A stretch of DNA of 64,000 nt from Meghimatium bilineatum (lineage: Eukaryota > Mollusca > Gastropoda > Stylommatophora > Philomycidae). The translations under genes were made by a program, and so were the position numbers. The stretch lies in NCBI GenBank assembly GCA_034231615.1, contig CM067299.1, positions 17,066,555 through 17,130,554 of the forward strand, given 5' to 3'. The notes beneath the pieces are model-generated. The model was not told where the DNA came from and did no database searches. It saw only the letters and a list, made by a program, of their open reading frames with translations. Shown here one piece after another: positions 23,330 through 35,799 of the stretch (the first letter of the stretch is position 1; each line of letters starts with the position of its first letter).

Positions 23330-26140
23330 CATCATCATCAGGTGCCATGCCGAGTGGCGTAGGCGGTCATGTCTCTCCACAGCTCTCTGTCCACAGTATT
23401 ATGTATCAAAGTCGTTTTTGTTTCTTTGCCGTGCCAGGTTGTCAAATTGTCTAATATTTTCTCACGTTGTCGCCCTCTGTCTCTGGTGCCTTCAATATTG
23501 CCTGTTGTGATTATGTTCTCTAAACCTGTCTGTCTCATGAAGTGTCCAAAAAAAGAAGATTGCCTTTTTCTTATATTCTTGATTAAGGTCCGTTTCGCAT
23601 TTAACTCTTTTAACACCTCTAAATTAGTTTTTCTGGCAGTCCATGGTATTCTCAGCATTCTTCTGTAGAACCACATCTCTGTTGCCTCCAATCTCCCACT
23701 TTCCAGTTTGTTTATTGTCCAAGACTCGCACCCATATGTTAGTATAGGGGTTATATAGCACTGCAGAACTCTCTTTCTCACCTCTAATGACAAGGTCATA
23801 TTACACAGTATATTTTTCATTTTTCTGAATGTTGTTTTTGCCTGTCCTATTCTGCATCTTATTTCTGTTGAACTTCTTCCATCTGCTGTAATAATTGTAC
23901 CTAGATATTTGAATTGGTGGACCTGTTTTAATACTATATCATTCACTATGATCTTGCAAGGTGTGTTATTTTCTTTCTTTGAAATAACCATTACTTCTGT
24001 TTTCTTGATATTTAGGAAGAGACCTTACTCTTTGCTTTCTGTGACTACTACGTTAATTAAGTTTTGAAGGTCTTCCTCACTTTTTGCAATCAGAACAGTG
24101 TCATCCGCATATCTCAAATTATTTATGTTATGTCCTCCCACGGATATTCCTTGGATATCTACTATTGCACGCAATATGTTTTCACTGTATAGAGAGAACA
24201 GGTCTGGTGAAAGCACGCATCCCTGTCTGACTCCTTGTTTTATTTGTTGAAAAGGGCCAAATTGATTTCCTACTCTTGTTGCTGCTGTTTGTTGCCAGTA
24301 CATGTTCTTGATTATTCTTAAATCCTTGCTGTCAATGTTCAGATTCTCTAGCATGTGTATAATTTCGCTATGTTTAACTTTGTCAAAAGCTTTAGTGTAG
24401 TTTATAAAACAGAGGTACAGATCTGTTTTTACCTCTATAGACCTCTCTATTAGTGTTCTCAATATATAAATAGCATTGTTGGTGCATTTGCCTTCTACAA
24501 AACCACATTGTTCTGGACTTATTTCTGATTTTATTTTGTTTCTCACTCTCTTCATGATGATTCTGAGAAGTATTTTGGTTATTTGGCTCATGAGGCTGAT
24601 TGTACGGTGTTCTTCACATTCGGTGGTCCCTGGTTTCTTAGGTAATGCTATGAATATGGATCGCATTACGTCATCGGGTATGTATTCGCTGTTATATATG
24701 TCATTCAGCAATTTTGTGATTATTTCAACTCCAAAGTCATCTAAAGCTGCTAATTCTTCTAATGTGATATTGTCTGGACCTGGGGCTTTGCCATATTTCA
24801 TGTGTCTTAGTGCCTCCCTTACTTCTGCTGTGAGTATTGATGGACCCTCGCCGTTATCTTGTATGTTTATTTCTGGTCTATTGTCCTCATAAAGTTCTTT
24901 GATATATTCTGACCATCTCTGTACTATGTGATCTATTGCCATTAATACCTGCCCTGTCTTAGATTTTAGACACCCTGTAACTGTTTGCGTTCTCTTTCCT
25001 GTTATCATCTCAATTTTCTTATATAGTAATGTTGTATCTTGGTTGTAATGCAATTCTATTTTCTGTGCATTTCTTGTTCAGCCAGCTTTCTTTTGCTATT
25101 TTGCATTTCTCTCGTATCTCCTTATTTATTTTCTGATATTCCACTATCTTGTGTTTATTTTTCTTTCTGGTGCTCATCAATTGTAATATTTCTTTTGTCA
25201 TCCATTTTTGTTTTGATGTATGTCTTACTTTTGGTATTATCTCTTTAGATGTTTGGTTTATCGACTGTTTTAGCATGTCCCATTGATCTGCAATACTCTG
25301 AATCTTTGCAATGGCATTGTATCTATTTTGTACAATTATGTTGTATCTTTCTTTAATGTCAGCATCTGATTTCAATAAAGCTAAATCTAATTTCATATTC
25401 CTTGGTGCTCTCTTGATCTTCTTTAATCTTATACACAATTTCGCTACCAGTAGTATATGATCACAGTTGCAGTCAGCACCTGGCCTTGTTTTCATAGATC
25501 TTGTTTTCATAGATTCTATGTCTTTTAGAGACTAAAATGTAATCAATTTGGTTCCGAGTATTATCACCTGGGCTAATCCATGTACACAGCCTTCTTGGAT
25601 ATTGCTTGAACCATGTATTCCCTATTATTAAAGTATGTGCCTGTGCCCACTCTATCAATAAATCACCTCTTTCATTCTTAGTTCCTAAACCAAATCTTCC
25701 TGTCACATCTTTTATTTCTATTTCACCTACTTTTGCGTTAAAGTCCCCCATTACTATAGTTACTTCCTGATTTTTACACTGTTTCATTGCGATTTCTAGA
25801 TCTTCATACAAAATTTCGATGTCCTCCTCTTAACTGCTTGATGTAGGTGCATATACCTGCACAATGTTGATATCCAACGGTTTTCCTGTTAGTTTAACTA
25901 ATATTACCCGATCTGATATTGCCATAAAACCCTTCACCGTTTTTCCTGTTTCTGTGTCTAATAATACTCCTACCCCTCCCCCTCTCGTGTTTTTGTCCTC
26001 CTGAGTATATGACTTTAAATTTATCTGACTGTATCTCTCCTGCCCCAGTCCACCTCATTTCGCTCATTCCTAGGATATTTACTATGACAGTATTTAAAAA
26101 TGTATCTATATTTAAATCTTTTCTCTGTAAAGTATACATT
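23330..26140 (-). pseudogene. LINE-1F, long copy with endonuclease, RT and C-terminal region, frameshifted
   Basis: Read from high to low coordinates. Endonuclease (26139-25480): ILGMSEMRWTGAGE, then after a frameshift VMGDFNAKVGE and NQIDYILVSKR, the DFN and D..L motifs of APE-type LINE endonucleases; the first residues are missing. Connector (25510-25020): KWMTKEILQLMSTRKKNK. Reverse transcriptase (25053-24025): ALPKKPGTTECEEHRTISLM, CFINYTKAFDKV, GVRQGCVLSPDLFSLY, YADDTVLIA. C-terminal region (23991-23338): YGCESWTINKLE, RRMLRIPWTARKTN, ending ATRHGT. The tail is (TGATGA)n. There are frameshifts near 26000, 25810, 25030 and 24010. The motif-A catalytic Asp is Asn (FINY for FIDY), so it would be inactive even without the shifts. 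Confidence 0.92.
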
Positions 26141-26680
26141 TATAAAGGTTTTATGAATGTACGTAATGTGCTACGTTGTAAGGTATATAGCCTGTCAGAC
26201 AGTCCCGGTTGATGAGAAATATGCCTTATTTTTCTTTCTCTCTCCAACTTTTCATTGGCTGTAAAGCAAAGTATAAATATACTGGTCAATTAAAAACACG
26301 ATAAAATAAGAAAACGTCATCAGTGATTGAATTATACTGCTAGGTTTTAGCTTTTTGGTTTTTGCATGCTAGTGAACGAATTTACACTGCAACAAGCTAT
26401 TAAACGAAAATCACGTTTTCCAGGAATGCGAAATCTGTCATCGGTTTGTCATTTATTTAGAGATCCATCGTTATATCGGACTACATAAATTTATTTGGTA
26501 TGAATATCTTCATGCTTTTAATTGGTTATTGTGATGATGTTGTAACGAATGTCATCAATGAAAAGCACGGAAATACTGAGATATGCTTTAGAAGAGACAT
26601 TATTAAGACATTTAATGCCAGTTTCGCTGTAATTTGGTTAGATGACCCAGTTATTCAATCTTAAAATAATAGGGAAACTC
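26141..26680. other. Intron 1 sequence, no recognised feature
   Basis: AT-rich flank of the LINE 5' end. A faint similarity to the palindromic MITE near 26525 (GTTATTGTGATGATGTTGTA then ACGAATG) is too weak to call. Confidence 0.4.
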
Positions 26681-26855
26681 CAGTTTACTTACAGGTCTAT
26701 CACATATTCGGCGTTATTTCATTGTTGTATCTTGTTCAGTTTACTTACAGGTGTATCACATATTCGGCGTTATTTCATTGTTGTATCTTGTTCAGTTTAC
26801 TTACAGGTGTATCACATATTCGGCGTTATTTCATTGTTGTATCTTGTTCAGTTTA
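26681..26855. repeat. 56-bp tandem repeat, three copies
   Basis: Copies start at 26681, 26737 and 26793; one base (GGTCTATC/GGTGTATC) separates the first from the others. The unit starts CAGTTTACTTACAGG and ends TTGTATCTTGTT. The near identity implies a recent duplication. Confidence 0.93.
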
Positions 26856-27220
26856 GACAATTTATATATGTAGTTAAGATTTTTATTACAATATGATTTT
26901 GAAGTGTAAATTCACTACTATACAAAATGTGACTACACAATTGTACTGTTACATTTGCTGAGAAGGTAGATGGGATCTGTTTGTATTTCGACATACGAAA
27001 TCCTAAAAAGATAACACAATATACTCTTTGTTTGAATAAATTGTCATTTTGACCGTTAGATAAACAGGACAGTAAATATGCAAATCATAAACGACAGCAA
27101 GGTAGGAAAAGGAAAACTGACCATATGACAAAGATGTTGTTGTATGTGAGATGCTTAAAATGTTTCGGGCAAATGATGCAGTAACACTACGTAAAGTGAA
27201 AGTTTGTCTGCGTAATTACT

Positions 27221-28085
27221 GTGACATTAATATTTCAAAAACCGCATTATGAATGGTTGTTAGGAGCAGCGGCTTTCATTTTTAGGAAATCTCTTACAGA
27301 CAAGAATATATTATGTGAGAAAATGCACATCATAGCTGCACGATGCACATATCTGAGGCAAATACGTGAGCGGATGATGGAAGGTTATGGATTATATATC
27401 TGGATAAATCGTGGGTACATGCTCACCATACATTTTTTAAAGAGTGGCAATCACTTGACGGAACTAAGAAAAGGGAAATTCCAAGCAGAAAAGGTAACCT
27501 CATTGTAATAGGTCATACAAGCAGTAATGCAAATTGTGTTTTCAGTGGTGCAGAACTTATTTTCCAAGCACTATCTACAGATGGCAGAGACTACCACACT
27601 GAAATGAATGGACTTTTTTTTTCAAGAATTGGTTAGCGAACTCACTTCTACCAGCGTTGTATAAGCCATCATGTATTGTTATGGACAATGCCTCCTATCC
27701 TAGCATAGTAGCGCATTCAGACAAAATTCCCACTTCATCAACCATAAAACAAGAAATCATGGCATGGCTTGTAAAAGAAAATCTTTTTCCAGCAATAAAT
27801 TCAAACCAGAGTTGTTAGAACTTGAGACGGACGAAGTAGAAGACTTGTAATGACAAAATCATCGCTGAGCATGGTCATACTTCTCTTCAGCTACCACCTT
27901 ACCATTCACATCTCAATCCCATTGAACTTGTGTAGGCTGCAGTTAAAGGTCAAGTTGTCGCACTAAACAAAACTTTCAAATTTTCTGATGTAACAAACAT
28001 AACACGCGATGCCCTCTCATAAATAGATATTGAGTACTGGAGAAAATGTGATGATCACGTGCTTCAAGAGGAAGAGACATATTGA
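27221..28085 (+). pseudogene. DDE transposase pseudogene (Tc1/mariner-IS630 superfamily)
   Basis: An N-terminal frame (27221-27508) gives NILCEKMHIIAARCTYLRQI. The next part is in another frame: DKSWVHAHHTFFKEWQSLDG (first Asp region), then KREIPSRKGNLIVIG and GAELIFQALSTDGRDYHTEM. After more shifts IVMDNASY (second Asp, about 27680) appears, then TIKQEIMAWLVKENLFP, IIAEHGHTSLQLPPYHSHLN and PIELV*AAVKGQV (third acidic residue, about 27930). The order and spacing match a DDE superfamily endonuclease that cuts and pastes DNA. At least four frameshifts and several stops (one replacing the Trp of PIELVW) make it dead. I did not find terminal inverted repeats. Confidence 0.82.
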
Positions 28086-28690
28086 CTACCTGATGATTTA
28101 CATTGTATCCAGCCTTTAGCAGTAGTCGATCTTTCCGAGTCTTCAGAATCCGAATAAAATAGTTGATGTGCCAATCTCTGTTGTTCTCACATCGATCAAA
28201 TATCTTAAAATATCACTGATTTATAACAAAATCAACTGGTACATCATCGTTTTGCTTCTAACAATGATATGTTTGCAGTCACCTTTATTTATGGAATGAC
28301 CAAATTTACATATTCCTCTTCAACACCAATGTTACCACACAAAAAATAAGACTATTTCATTATCAAATTAAAAAAAATGCTTTACATACACTATGGAAGT
28401 AATAATACCCATCTCACATTTCCTGTTATTATATGAAGTTGGAATACGCATTTTGAGTATTATGGTAAAATATAAAATTGGAATGGAATTTTTTCTGCTT
28501 ATGCAGTACTATATAGCAAAAAAAACCAACAACACGTTATGTGAATTTTCCAATCTACCTATCAATTTGTACGATATAAATTCCTAAGGTCGTGTTGTGT
28601 ATAAGACTTAGTACGAAATATGGTTGCTATGAATAAGGTAGTTTTCGTGATCCGCCGAAGAAAGATGTCTCGGGCTATTGGAGCAAACAA
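28086..28690. other. No recognised feature
   Basis: AT-rich flank of the transposase relic; it may include its 3' terminal sequence, but no inverted repeat was identified. Confidence 0.4.
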
Positions 28691-28818
28691 AACTACGGAA
28701 CAACTCATTTCCATTCTTTGTACTGTATCCTTTTGGAAATCTAGTAGGGCCATTGTCCTGCTGCAAGAGAGATCCAATGGGAGTTTGAGAATGAACGCTG
28801 AAGAAGAAGAAGTAGGTA
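28690..28818 (+). mobile_element. SINE-B 3' fragment
   Basis: CAACTCATTTCCATTCTTTG, then GGGAGTTTGAGAATGAACGC and TGAAGAAGAAGAAG, the SINE-B terminus, diverged upstream. Confidence 0.6.
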
Positions 28819-29239
28819 GTTTTCGTGAAGATTTAGTTTAAATGAGTAACATGAATTATGGAAAACACTATAGTGGAATTTTTGATGATTTAAAAAAAAT
28901 GGAAAATCTGTAAAATAATGGGAAACTCACAATTTTTCAAAAACTTTTTCATAGTACATTATTTCATACTTTTTTTTATAGGGGTGGGGGTGGTTTGAAC
29001 CCTTGCATTCCCTCCATCCCCTATGTACAGACTTGCATACATCTTATCGTCTGCACCAATAATCATCACTATGATATTATGTCCCCATATATATGTTTAC
29101 CATTGTCTCACCTCAAAGTAGACATACATTCCCGACTTCTCACTGCCCCCATGTTGATTATGTAAAGGGAAACTCAGGTGCGCATATCCATTGGCTAAAT
29201 TCTGTCACTCAGCAGTAATCATCATCTTCATTAACCCAA

Positions 29240-29568
29240 ACAGACGGCCGCCCTAACAAGTTACCCACACATACGGCCGCCCCTGACACGTTACCCAAAC
29301 AGACGGCCGCCCTGACAAGTAACTCAAACAGACGGCCGCCCCTGACAAGTTACCCAAACAGACGGCCGCCCCTGACAAGTTACCCAAACAGACGGCCGCC
29401 CCTGACAAGTTACCCAAACAGACGGCCGCCCTGACAAGTAACTCAAACAGACGGCCGCCCCTGACAAGTTACCCAAACAGATGGCCGCCCCTGACAAGTT
29501 ACCCAAACAGACGGCCGCCCTGACAAGTTACCCAAACAGACGGCCGCCCTGACAAGTTACTCAAACAA
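29240..29568. repeat. GC-rich minisatellite, 30-bp unit
   Basis: About eleven copies of a 30-bp unit: ACCCAAACAGACGGCCGCCC then CTGACAAGTT. Some units are one base shorter (GCCCTG for GCCCCTG). Each has CGGCCG. It is strikingly GC-rich against its AT-rich surroundings. There are no spacers, so it is not a CRISPR array. Confidence 0.95.
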
Positions 29569-29821
29569 ATAGACCAACATTACACTACGACGTACATAGA
29601 AAATAAAATAACAGTCTGAAAATTATACATGTACGACTCACATAATTTAATATTGAAGCGTTGTTAACTGTTATAGAAATTCGATTTAAAGCTGGTACGA
29701 AAAGATAGCACTACGCCAGAACATCGCGGAATAAGTATAAAAACATATTAAGTGTAACTCAATAGTTCATAACCCAGGTTGTTATGTGTGGTCGCAGGCT
29801 GGAAAGGTAAACTAAAATTGA

Positions 29822-29912
29822 TTTTGAAACAATTTGTATTCTTCTTCTTCTTCTGCGTTCATTCTCAAACTCCTGCAGATTAGCAGGATGTAGTCCAGAG
29901 AAAGGAAATTTT
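29822..29912 (-). mobile_element. SINE-B 3' fragment
   Basis: Reverse complement reads CTGGACTACATCCTGCTAAT, GCAGGAGTTTGAGAATGAAC then GCAGAAGAAGAAGAAGAAT. Confidence 0.75.
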
Positions 29913-30534
29913 TATTCTATAGAAGCTCCCCGTCTACATACCTCTGGGGAAGTGGAATTTCAACGCTTTTTCAATTGAAAAACACAAACAAGAAACTCGA
30001 ATGCTGAGAAATAATACGAGGTTAATATTAACGAAAACTCAACGATTAATTTTGTAATATCTTTTAACTAGTTACAATTTCATAATTTATCACTCGGAGA
30101 TGCAACATGGATATAAAGAAATATAGTAAGATAAAAGTTGAAAGAATACCACTTATTCTGTTCTGTTTACTCGGCAGATCTGGTGTGGTGATGTGTATTA
30201 GCCTCCATGTAATGTTGGATCTTTGCATACTTTCGATCTGTTTGATGACTTGTGTGTGTTCAAACATTCATTGAGCAACATGTCGTTACATACATATCTT
30301 TGTTCACATCATTACTTTGTTTCAATGTATGTTTAGCAATTATGACCAGATCATAGTGTTGCTATATAACTCCATTAGGGAGGCCTCTATTTGTAAATAT
30401 CAGCATATGTGAACTTTTTTCTCTTATGTCATCCTCTCATACACATTCTCTCTCACTGTCTCCAACACTCTCCTATGCTCTCTCACACTCTCTCACTTTG
30501 ATTTTAACACTTTCAATTAAAAAACTTTCTATCA

Positions 30535-32545
30535 CTATACATCTCTGTCATCTATGACATCTCTGTCATCTATCACTATACATCACTGTCATCTATCACT
30601 ATACATCTTTGTCATTTATCACTATACATTTCTGTCATCTATCACTATACATTGCTGTCATCCATCACTATACATTTCTGTCATCTATCACTATACATCT
30701 CTGTCATCTATCACTGTACATATTGTCATCTATCACTATACATCTATCACTATACATCTTGTCATCTATCACTATACATCTATCACTATACATCTTGTCA
30801 TCTATCACTATACATCTATCACTATACATCTTGTCATCTATCACTATACATCTATCACTATACATCTTGTCATCTATCACTATACATCTATCACTATACA
30901 TCTCTGTCATCTATCACTATACATCTCTGCCATCTATCACTATTCATCTGCCATCTATCACTATACATCTCTGTCATCTATCACTATACATCTCTGCCAT
31001 CTATAACTATACATCTCTGTCATCTATAACTATACATCTCTGCCATCTATCACTATACATCTCTGTCATCTATAACTATACATCTCTGTCATCTATCACT
31101 ATACATCTTTGCCATCTATCACTATTCATCTGTCATCTATCACTATACATCTCTGTCATCTATAACTATACATCTCTGCCATCTATCACTATTCATCTGC
31201 CATCTATCACTATACATCTCTGTCATCTATAACTATACATCTCTGTCATCTATCACTATACATCTTTGCCATCTATCACTATTCATCTGCCATCTATCAC
31301 TATACATCTTTGCCATCTATCACTATACATCTCTGTCATCTATCACTATACATCTCTGTCATCTATCACTATTCATCTGCCATCTATCACTATACATCTT
31401 TGCCATCTATCACTATACATCTATCACTATACATCTATCACTATACATCTATCACTATACATCTTTGCCATCTATCACTATACATCTATCACTATACATC
31501 TTTGCCATCTATCACTATACATCTATCACTATACATCTTTGCCATCTATCACTATACATCTCTGCCATCTATCACTATTCATCTGTCATCTATCACTATA
31601 CATCTCTGTCATCTATCACTATACATCTTTGTCATCTATCACTATACATCTCTGCCATCTATCACTATTCATCTGCCATCTATAACTATACATCTCTGTC
31701 ATCTATCACTATACATCTTTGCCATCTATCACTATACATCTCTGCCATCTATCACTATACATCTGTCATCTATCACTATACATCTGTCATCTATCACTAT
31801 TCATCTGTCATCTATCACTATACATCTCTGTCATCTATCACTATACATCTTTGCCATCTATCACTATACATCTCTGCCATCTATCACTATACATCTCTGC
31901 CATCTATCACTATACATCTCTGTCATCTATCACTATACATCTCTGTCATCTATCACTATACATCTGCCATCTATAACTATACATCTATGTCATCTATAAC
32001 TATACACCTCTGTCATCTATCACTATACATCTTTGCCATCTATCACTATACATCTGCCATCTATAACTATACATCTCTGCCATCTATCACTATACATCTC
32101 TGCCATCTATCACTATTCATCTGCCATCTATAACTATACATCTCTGTCATCTATAACTATACATCTCTGTCATCTATCACTATACATCTTTGCCATCTAT
32201 CACTATACATCTCTGTCATTTATCACTATTCATCTGTCATCTATCACTATACATCTTTGCCATCTATCACTATACATCTTTGCCATCTATCACTATTCAT
32301 CTGTCATCTATCACTATACATCTTTGCCATCTATCACTATTCATCTGTCATCTATCACTATACATCTTTGCCATCTATCACTATACATCTCTGCCATCTA
32401 TCACTATACATCTCTGCCATCTATCACTATTCATCTGCCATCTATAACTATACATCTCTGTCATCTATAACTATACATCTCTGTCATCTATCACTATACA
32501 TCTTTGCCATCTATCACTATACATCTCTGTCATCTATCACAGAAA
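30535..32545. repeat. 2-kb satellite array, 23-bp unit with nested sub-repeats
   Basis: Basic unit CATCTATCACTATACATCTC then TGT (23 bp), with variants CTGTC/CTGCC/TTGCC, CACTAT/AACTAT and ATACAT/ATTCAT. From about 30725 to 30905 a longer unit of about 36 bp (CATCTATCACTATA doubled, then CATCTTGT) repeats five times. Several other stretches carry extra ATCTATCACTATAC blocks. Frames stay open for up to 229 codons (SITIHLCHLSLYI repeats) on the plus strand because stops are rare in the unit. I do not regard these as genes. Confidence 0.97.
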
Positions 32546-32787
32546 AATGCTAAAACAACATTATCACACTATTAACACTAACACTAATATCATTATGAAA
32601 TTTGATCTACTTATGAAATTATCACGCCTGCTGCCTACCCTATACTGTACACAAATAACATTCATTGCCCTAGGTAAATACACCAATCAGCAGTGTCACA
32701 GAAAAATAAACAAACGATGCGCAGTAACGAAATGTCACAGTGAACATGATCCATGAAGACTTTCCTGAACAATCACGAATACACATA

Positions 32788-33135
32788 TTTGTGGCTGTCC
32801 ATAAATTACGTCAGCAATTTGTTGTAAATTTCGGACCGCTTTCTTTCTTTTCAAACAACTGTTAAGAATTCAGGGATCTCCTTGCTTAAATATGTCCACA
32901 AAAATGTAACCTTTCCCCCTAAAAATTGTTAAGCAGAAAAAGCACGAAATAACTACATGTTTTGTTGCAAATTTTTAGAAAAATGTTTCAGATTCAAATA
33001 ATTGGTATATAAAAAATTAGTATTGTTTTACCTAAAACTTTGTCCAACTCTCTCTACTCCTTGTACTAAACCGCTAAATTTGTCAGATCATCTCTACCCC
33101 TCCCTTAATTATTGACGCAACTTACGGATATTCCC
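32788..33135 (+). mobile_element. MITE-2 copy (GTCCATAAATTACGTCA ends)
   Basis: Starts GGCTGTCCATAAATTACGTC. Internal blocks TATGTCCACAAAAATGTAAC and ACTACATG...TTTTTAGAAAAATGTTTCAG are shared with 55482-55848. It ends around ATTGACGCAACTTACGGATA, a degraded copy of the inverted end. Confidence 0.65.
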
Positions 33136-33404
33136 TTTACAGATGGACCAGCTACAAATGCAGCATGGAATGGAGGTTCTGGCATCTGCATAACATGTCA
33201 TGATCATTAACCTGAAACAGCCTTTCTACACAAGATAATTATGCTCTAACTGCACTGATGTAGCTTAAGCAATAGAGCAAATTGTCCTGATGTTATTGGT
33301 CTTCATCTCTTGCTATCAACAAATTATCTTTTCTATAGATGATGGGCTGTACAGAAAGGAGGACAGTGTATGTTGTTATGCGTCCGTATGAACATACAGC
33401 AGAA

Positions 33405-34920
33405 CTTGGATGATGATGAAGATACTGATGTTTTCTAGTTGGCACTAATGAGTCCTATTCGTGTCTGTAATTTTCTAGAGTTCTAAACTTTTGTGGGAGG
33501 AGTCTAGAGACATTGAGATGCTATTACCCCTCTTCCAGCACGGTTTTGCTGCGCAGCATTATGTCTGAAGTTCTCTGCGGCTGCTGCACAACACTTCATT
33601 CTGCGACGCCATTCGATCTTTCTTGTGCAAGACTATACCATAAATGTGTGTGTTTATGTTGAAGTGAGTCAGTTATGCATTAAGAATATCTTAAAAAGCC
33701 CCTTCTATCTTCGACCTTGCGGGAGTCACTTTGAAGTTTACGATATATCAGTTGTTCTGAAGACTATTTAATGCGGACCTACCCATATTATTTATGCCTT
33801 CATCAACATTGTATGTATGCTTACATATTTATATTTCATCAGTACTTCACTGGTATTTTATCTCACCGATGGTCATTGAGTATTTTACAAAGGCAGTGGA
33901 AACAGCTTAGTCTTCTAGCATATCTGTCGTATAATGTACATGTTTCACAGACATAAGGAAGTGATGATATTAATGCTGAATAAACTGTGAGTTTGGTTAT
34001 CGTTATTTCCCTTCTGTATCAAACATTTGTGTGCAGTCTTTCAAATGTGACACAAGTTTTCAGTATTATGCTGATTACCTCAGTGTCAATGTTTAAAACG
34101 TGTGAGAGAGTGGTGCCCAGGTTGGTGAAGCTATTGATCGTTTGAAGTTCTTCTTCTCTGATTTGTTATGATGATTGAAATGTGAATACATGTACTTTGG
34201 TGCTGGTTGATACATGATTTATGTTTTCATTGTATTGATAATGAAGCCAAAGTTGTCGCTGGCTTATACAGATTGGTTTAGGTTGCATACTCTCTGTAAA
34301 ATCAGTATACAGTGCGCAATCATCTGGTTAGAGAAGTTCCATGACCATCGTGTACCGCATATTAGTTGTGGCTTGCAAATGGCGAAGATTGAAGAGTGTA
34401 CTCTGTATTTTATTTGTTTGTCTGATACTTGGTCGAGATGTGTATGTCCGGCAGAAAACACCAGGATGAACAGTTTTCGATCTCGAGGGCATGCTTGTTT
34501 GACCCAATCTGTTACAGAAAAGGATGCTAATGGCACTCCACAGGAACTGTCGCACTATGTTGATAAACATTTGGGGGCAGCCGAATGTGGTGAGCACTTT
34601 CCACGTCCCGTTTATGGAACCATGTCAAATGCCTTTGTGAGGTCTACAAATGTCGTGAAAAATGTCTTTTGATGATCTTATACTTTTTGTTGTAGTTGAA
34701 TGGACGAAAGACCACGTAGGCCTACACTGTCTGGCTTTCACGAAATCTGAACTTACTTTCAGGCAGAAGATTATCTGGATGTGTCTGTATAAGTCGATTA
34801 GCATTACACAAGCTAACATTCTGCCAGCTATGGATAGCAAAGATACCTATGTTGCTATCACATGCCTGAGTATTTTCCATGCCTTTATATAGGTGGACAA
34901 TTGAGGCATCTTTCATTATT
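33405..34920 (-). pseudogene. LINE relic: RT core to C-terminal finger (zinc-finger lineage)
   Basis: Minus strand, high to low: MKDASIVHLYKG with NRLIQ and LPESKFRFRES (RT start, 34916-34722), ACPRDRKLFILVFSAGHTH (a decayed RT motif B region, about 34510), then long decayed sequence. The end is WYSLAQERSNGVAE (about 33650) and SRKLQTRIGLISAN (about 33470), the decayed C2H2-like finger that ends this lineage. The tail is (TCA)n-like near 33410. Stops and frameshifts are everywhere. The short plus and minus ORFs from 34214 to 34900 are fragments or shadows of it. Confidence 0.75.
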
Positions 34921-34944
34921 TGAGGAAGGATACACGAGTCTACA

Positions 34945-35345
34945 TTCCTAACGTCTGTTAAGAATTAGTTATATAGAACACAAAACAAATATATTGTGCA
35001 GCAGCAAATGAACAAATTTGCAGGTTATCAAGAACCACTTTTTGGTAGTAGTGAAACGGCGTAAACTTGTTTGGTTTGAACATGTAACGAAACACAACTC
35101 TCTCTCTCTCAAATTGGAATGCAAGGAACAGTCGTGGGTGGAAGGAGAAGAGGAGTAAAGAAGAAATCCTGAGTTAAAAAACATCACGAAATGGTCTGGG
35201 TGTGATTTTACTACACGTCTCCGAATGACTGAGGACATACCTGTTTGGAAGGCCGTTTGTGCTGATTTATCCAGTGTCGCATCCCTACTACCCTGACGAG
35301 ATATGGGTCTTATTATTATTAATATTATTTTTATTATTAATTACA
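34945..35345 (+). pseudogene. LINE 3'-end fragment with (TTA)n tail
   Basis: TCTGTTAAGAATTAGTTATA, then GGTTATCAAGAACCACT and TGGTTTGAACATGTAACGAA (LINE C-terminal WFGHVTR). TGACTGAGGACATACCTGTT (TEDRPVWR-like) precedes TATGGGTCTTATTATTATTA. Homologous throughout to 43336-43800. Confidence 0.75.
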
Positions 35346-35513
35346 TGAGCTCCAATTTTTTTAAGTTTCTGGGCAAGCACTTCTCCTATTACCCTGTATA
35401 TTGTTTGCTGGGGTTATACTGAATAAATACATGCCCATGATATAAATGATGTTTACTTGTGGAACACGTGAACTCTGACCATATTAAGAGATAAAAAATA
35501 AACTCCATTCTTC

Positions 35514-35680
35514 GACCTGGGAACAACCCAACGTACTAGAGGTATGAGGGCTGGGATAACACATCAACACAAAAATAGGTAAGGGTGTTTTAAATATTAA
35601 AGTATACAACGTACTAAGAAAAGCTAAAAAAAACAGACGAAGTTTCGACTAAACAGACTTGATCAGGACCAAGCCCGCAG
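35514..35680 (+). repeat. Dispersed repeat F, possible copy
   Basis: GGGAACAACCCAACGTACTA, GGGCTGGGATAACACATCAA and AAAAATAGGTAAGGGTGTT run in the same order as GGTAACAACCCTAAACAGGA, GTGGCTGGCGTAACACC and AAAAATAGGTAAATGTGTTA at 38860-39000. The class is unknown. Confidence 0.4.
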
Positions 35681-35799
35681 ACCAGACCTCAGTACTCTTC
35701 TGCCCACCCCCAGCAATTATAATATGATTTTGACTATTAGTACTAATAGCTTAAACAAAAGGTCGATATCTCCCCTCAAGCGATTTTTTTACGACAAAG

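Noticed and set aside
29240-29568. Possible CRISPR array (30-bp repeats)
   Set aside because: Units are directly adjacent without spacers and the genome is eukaryotic.
30554-32553. Long plus-strand ORFs of repeated SITIHLCHLSLYI
   Set aside because: Products of the 23-bp satellite; several frames are open at once and none has a start context or domain.
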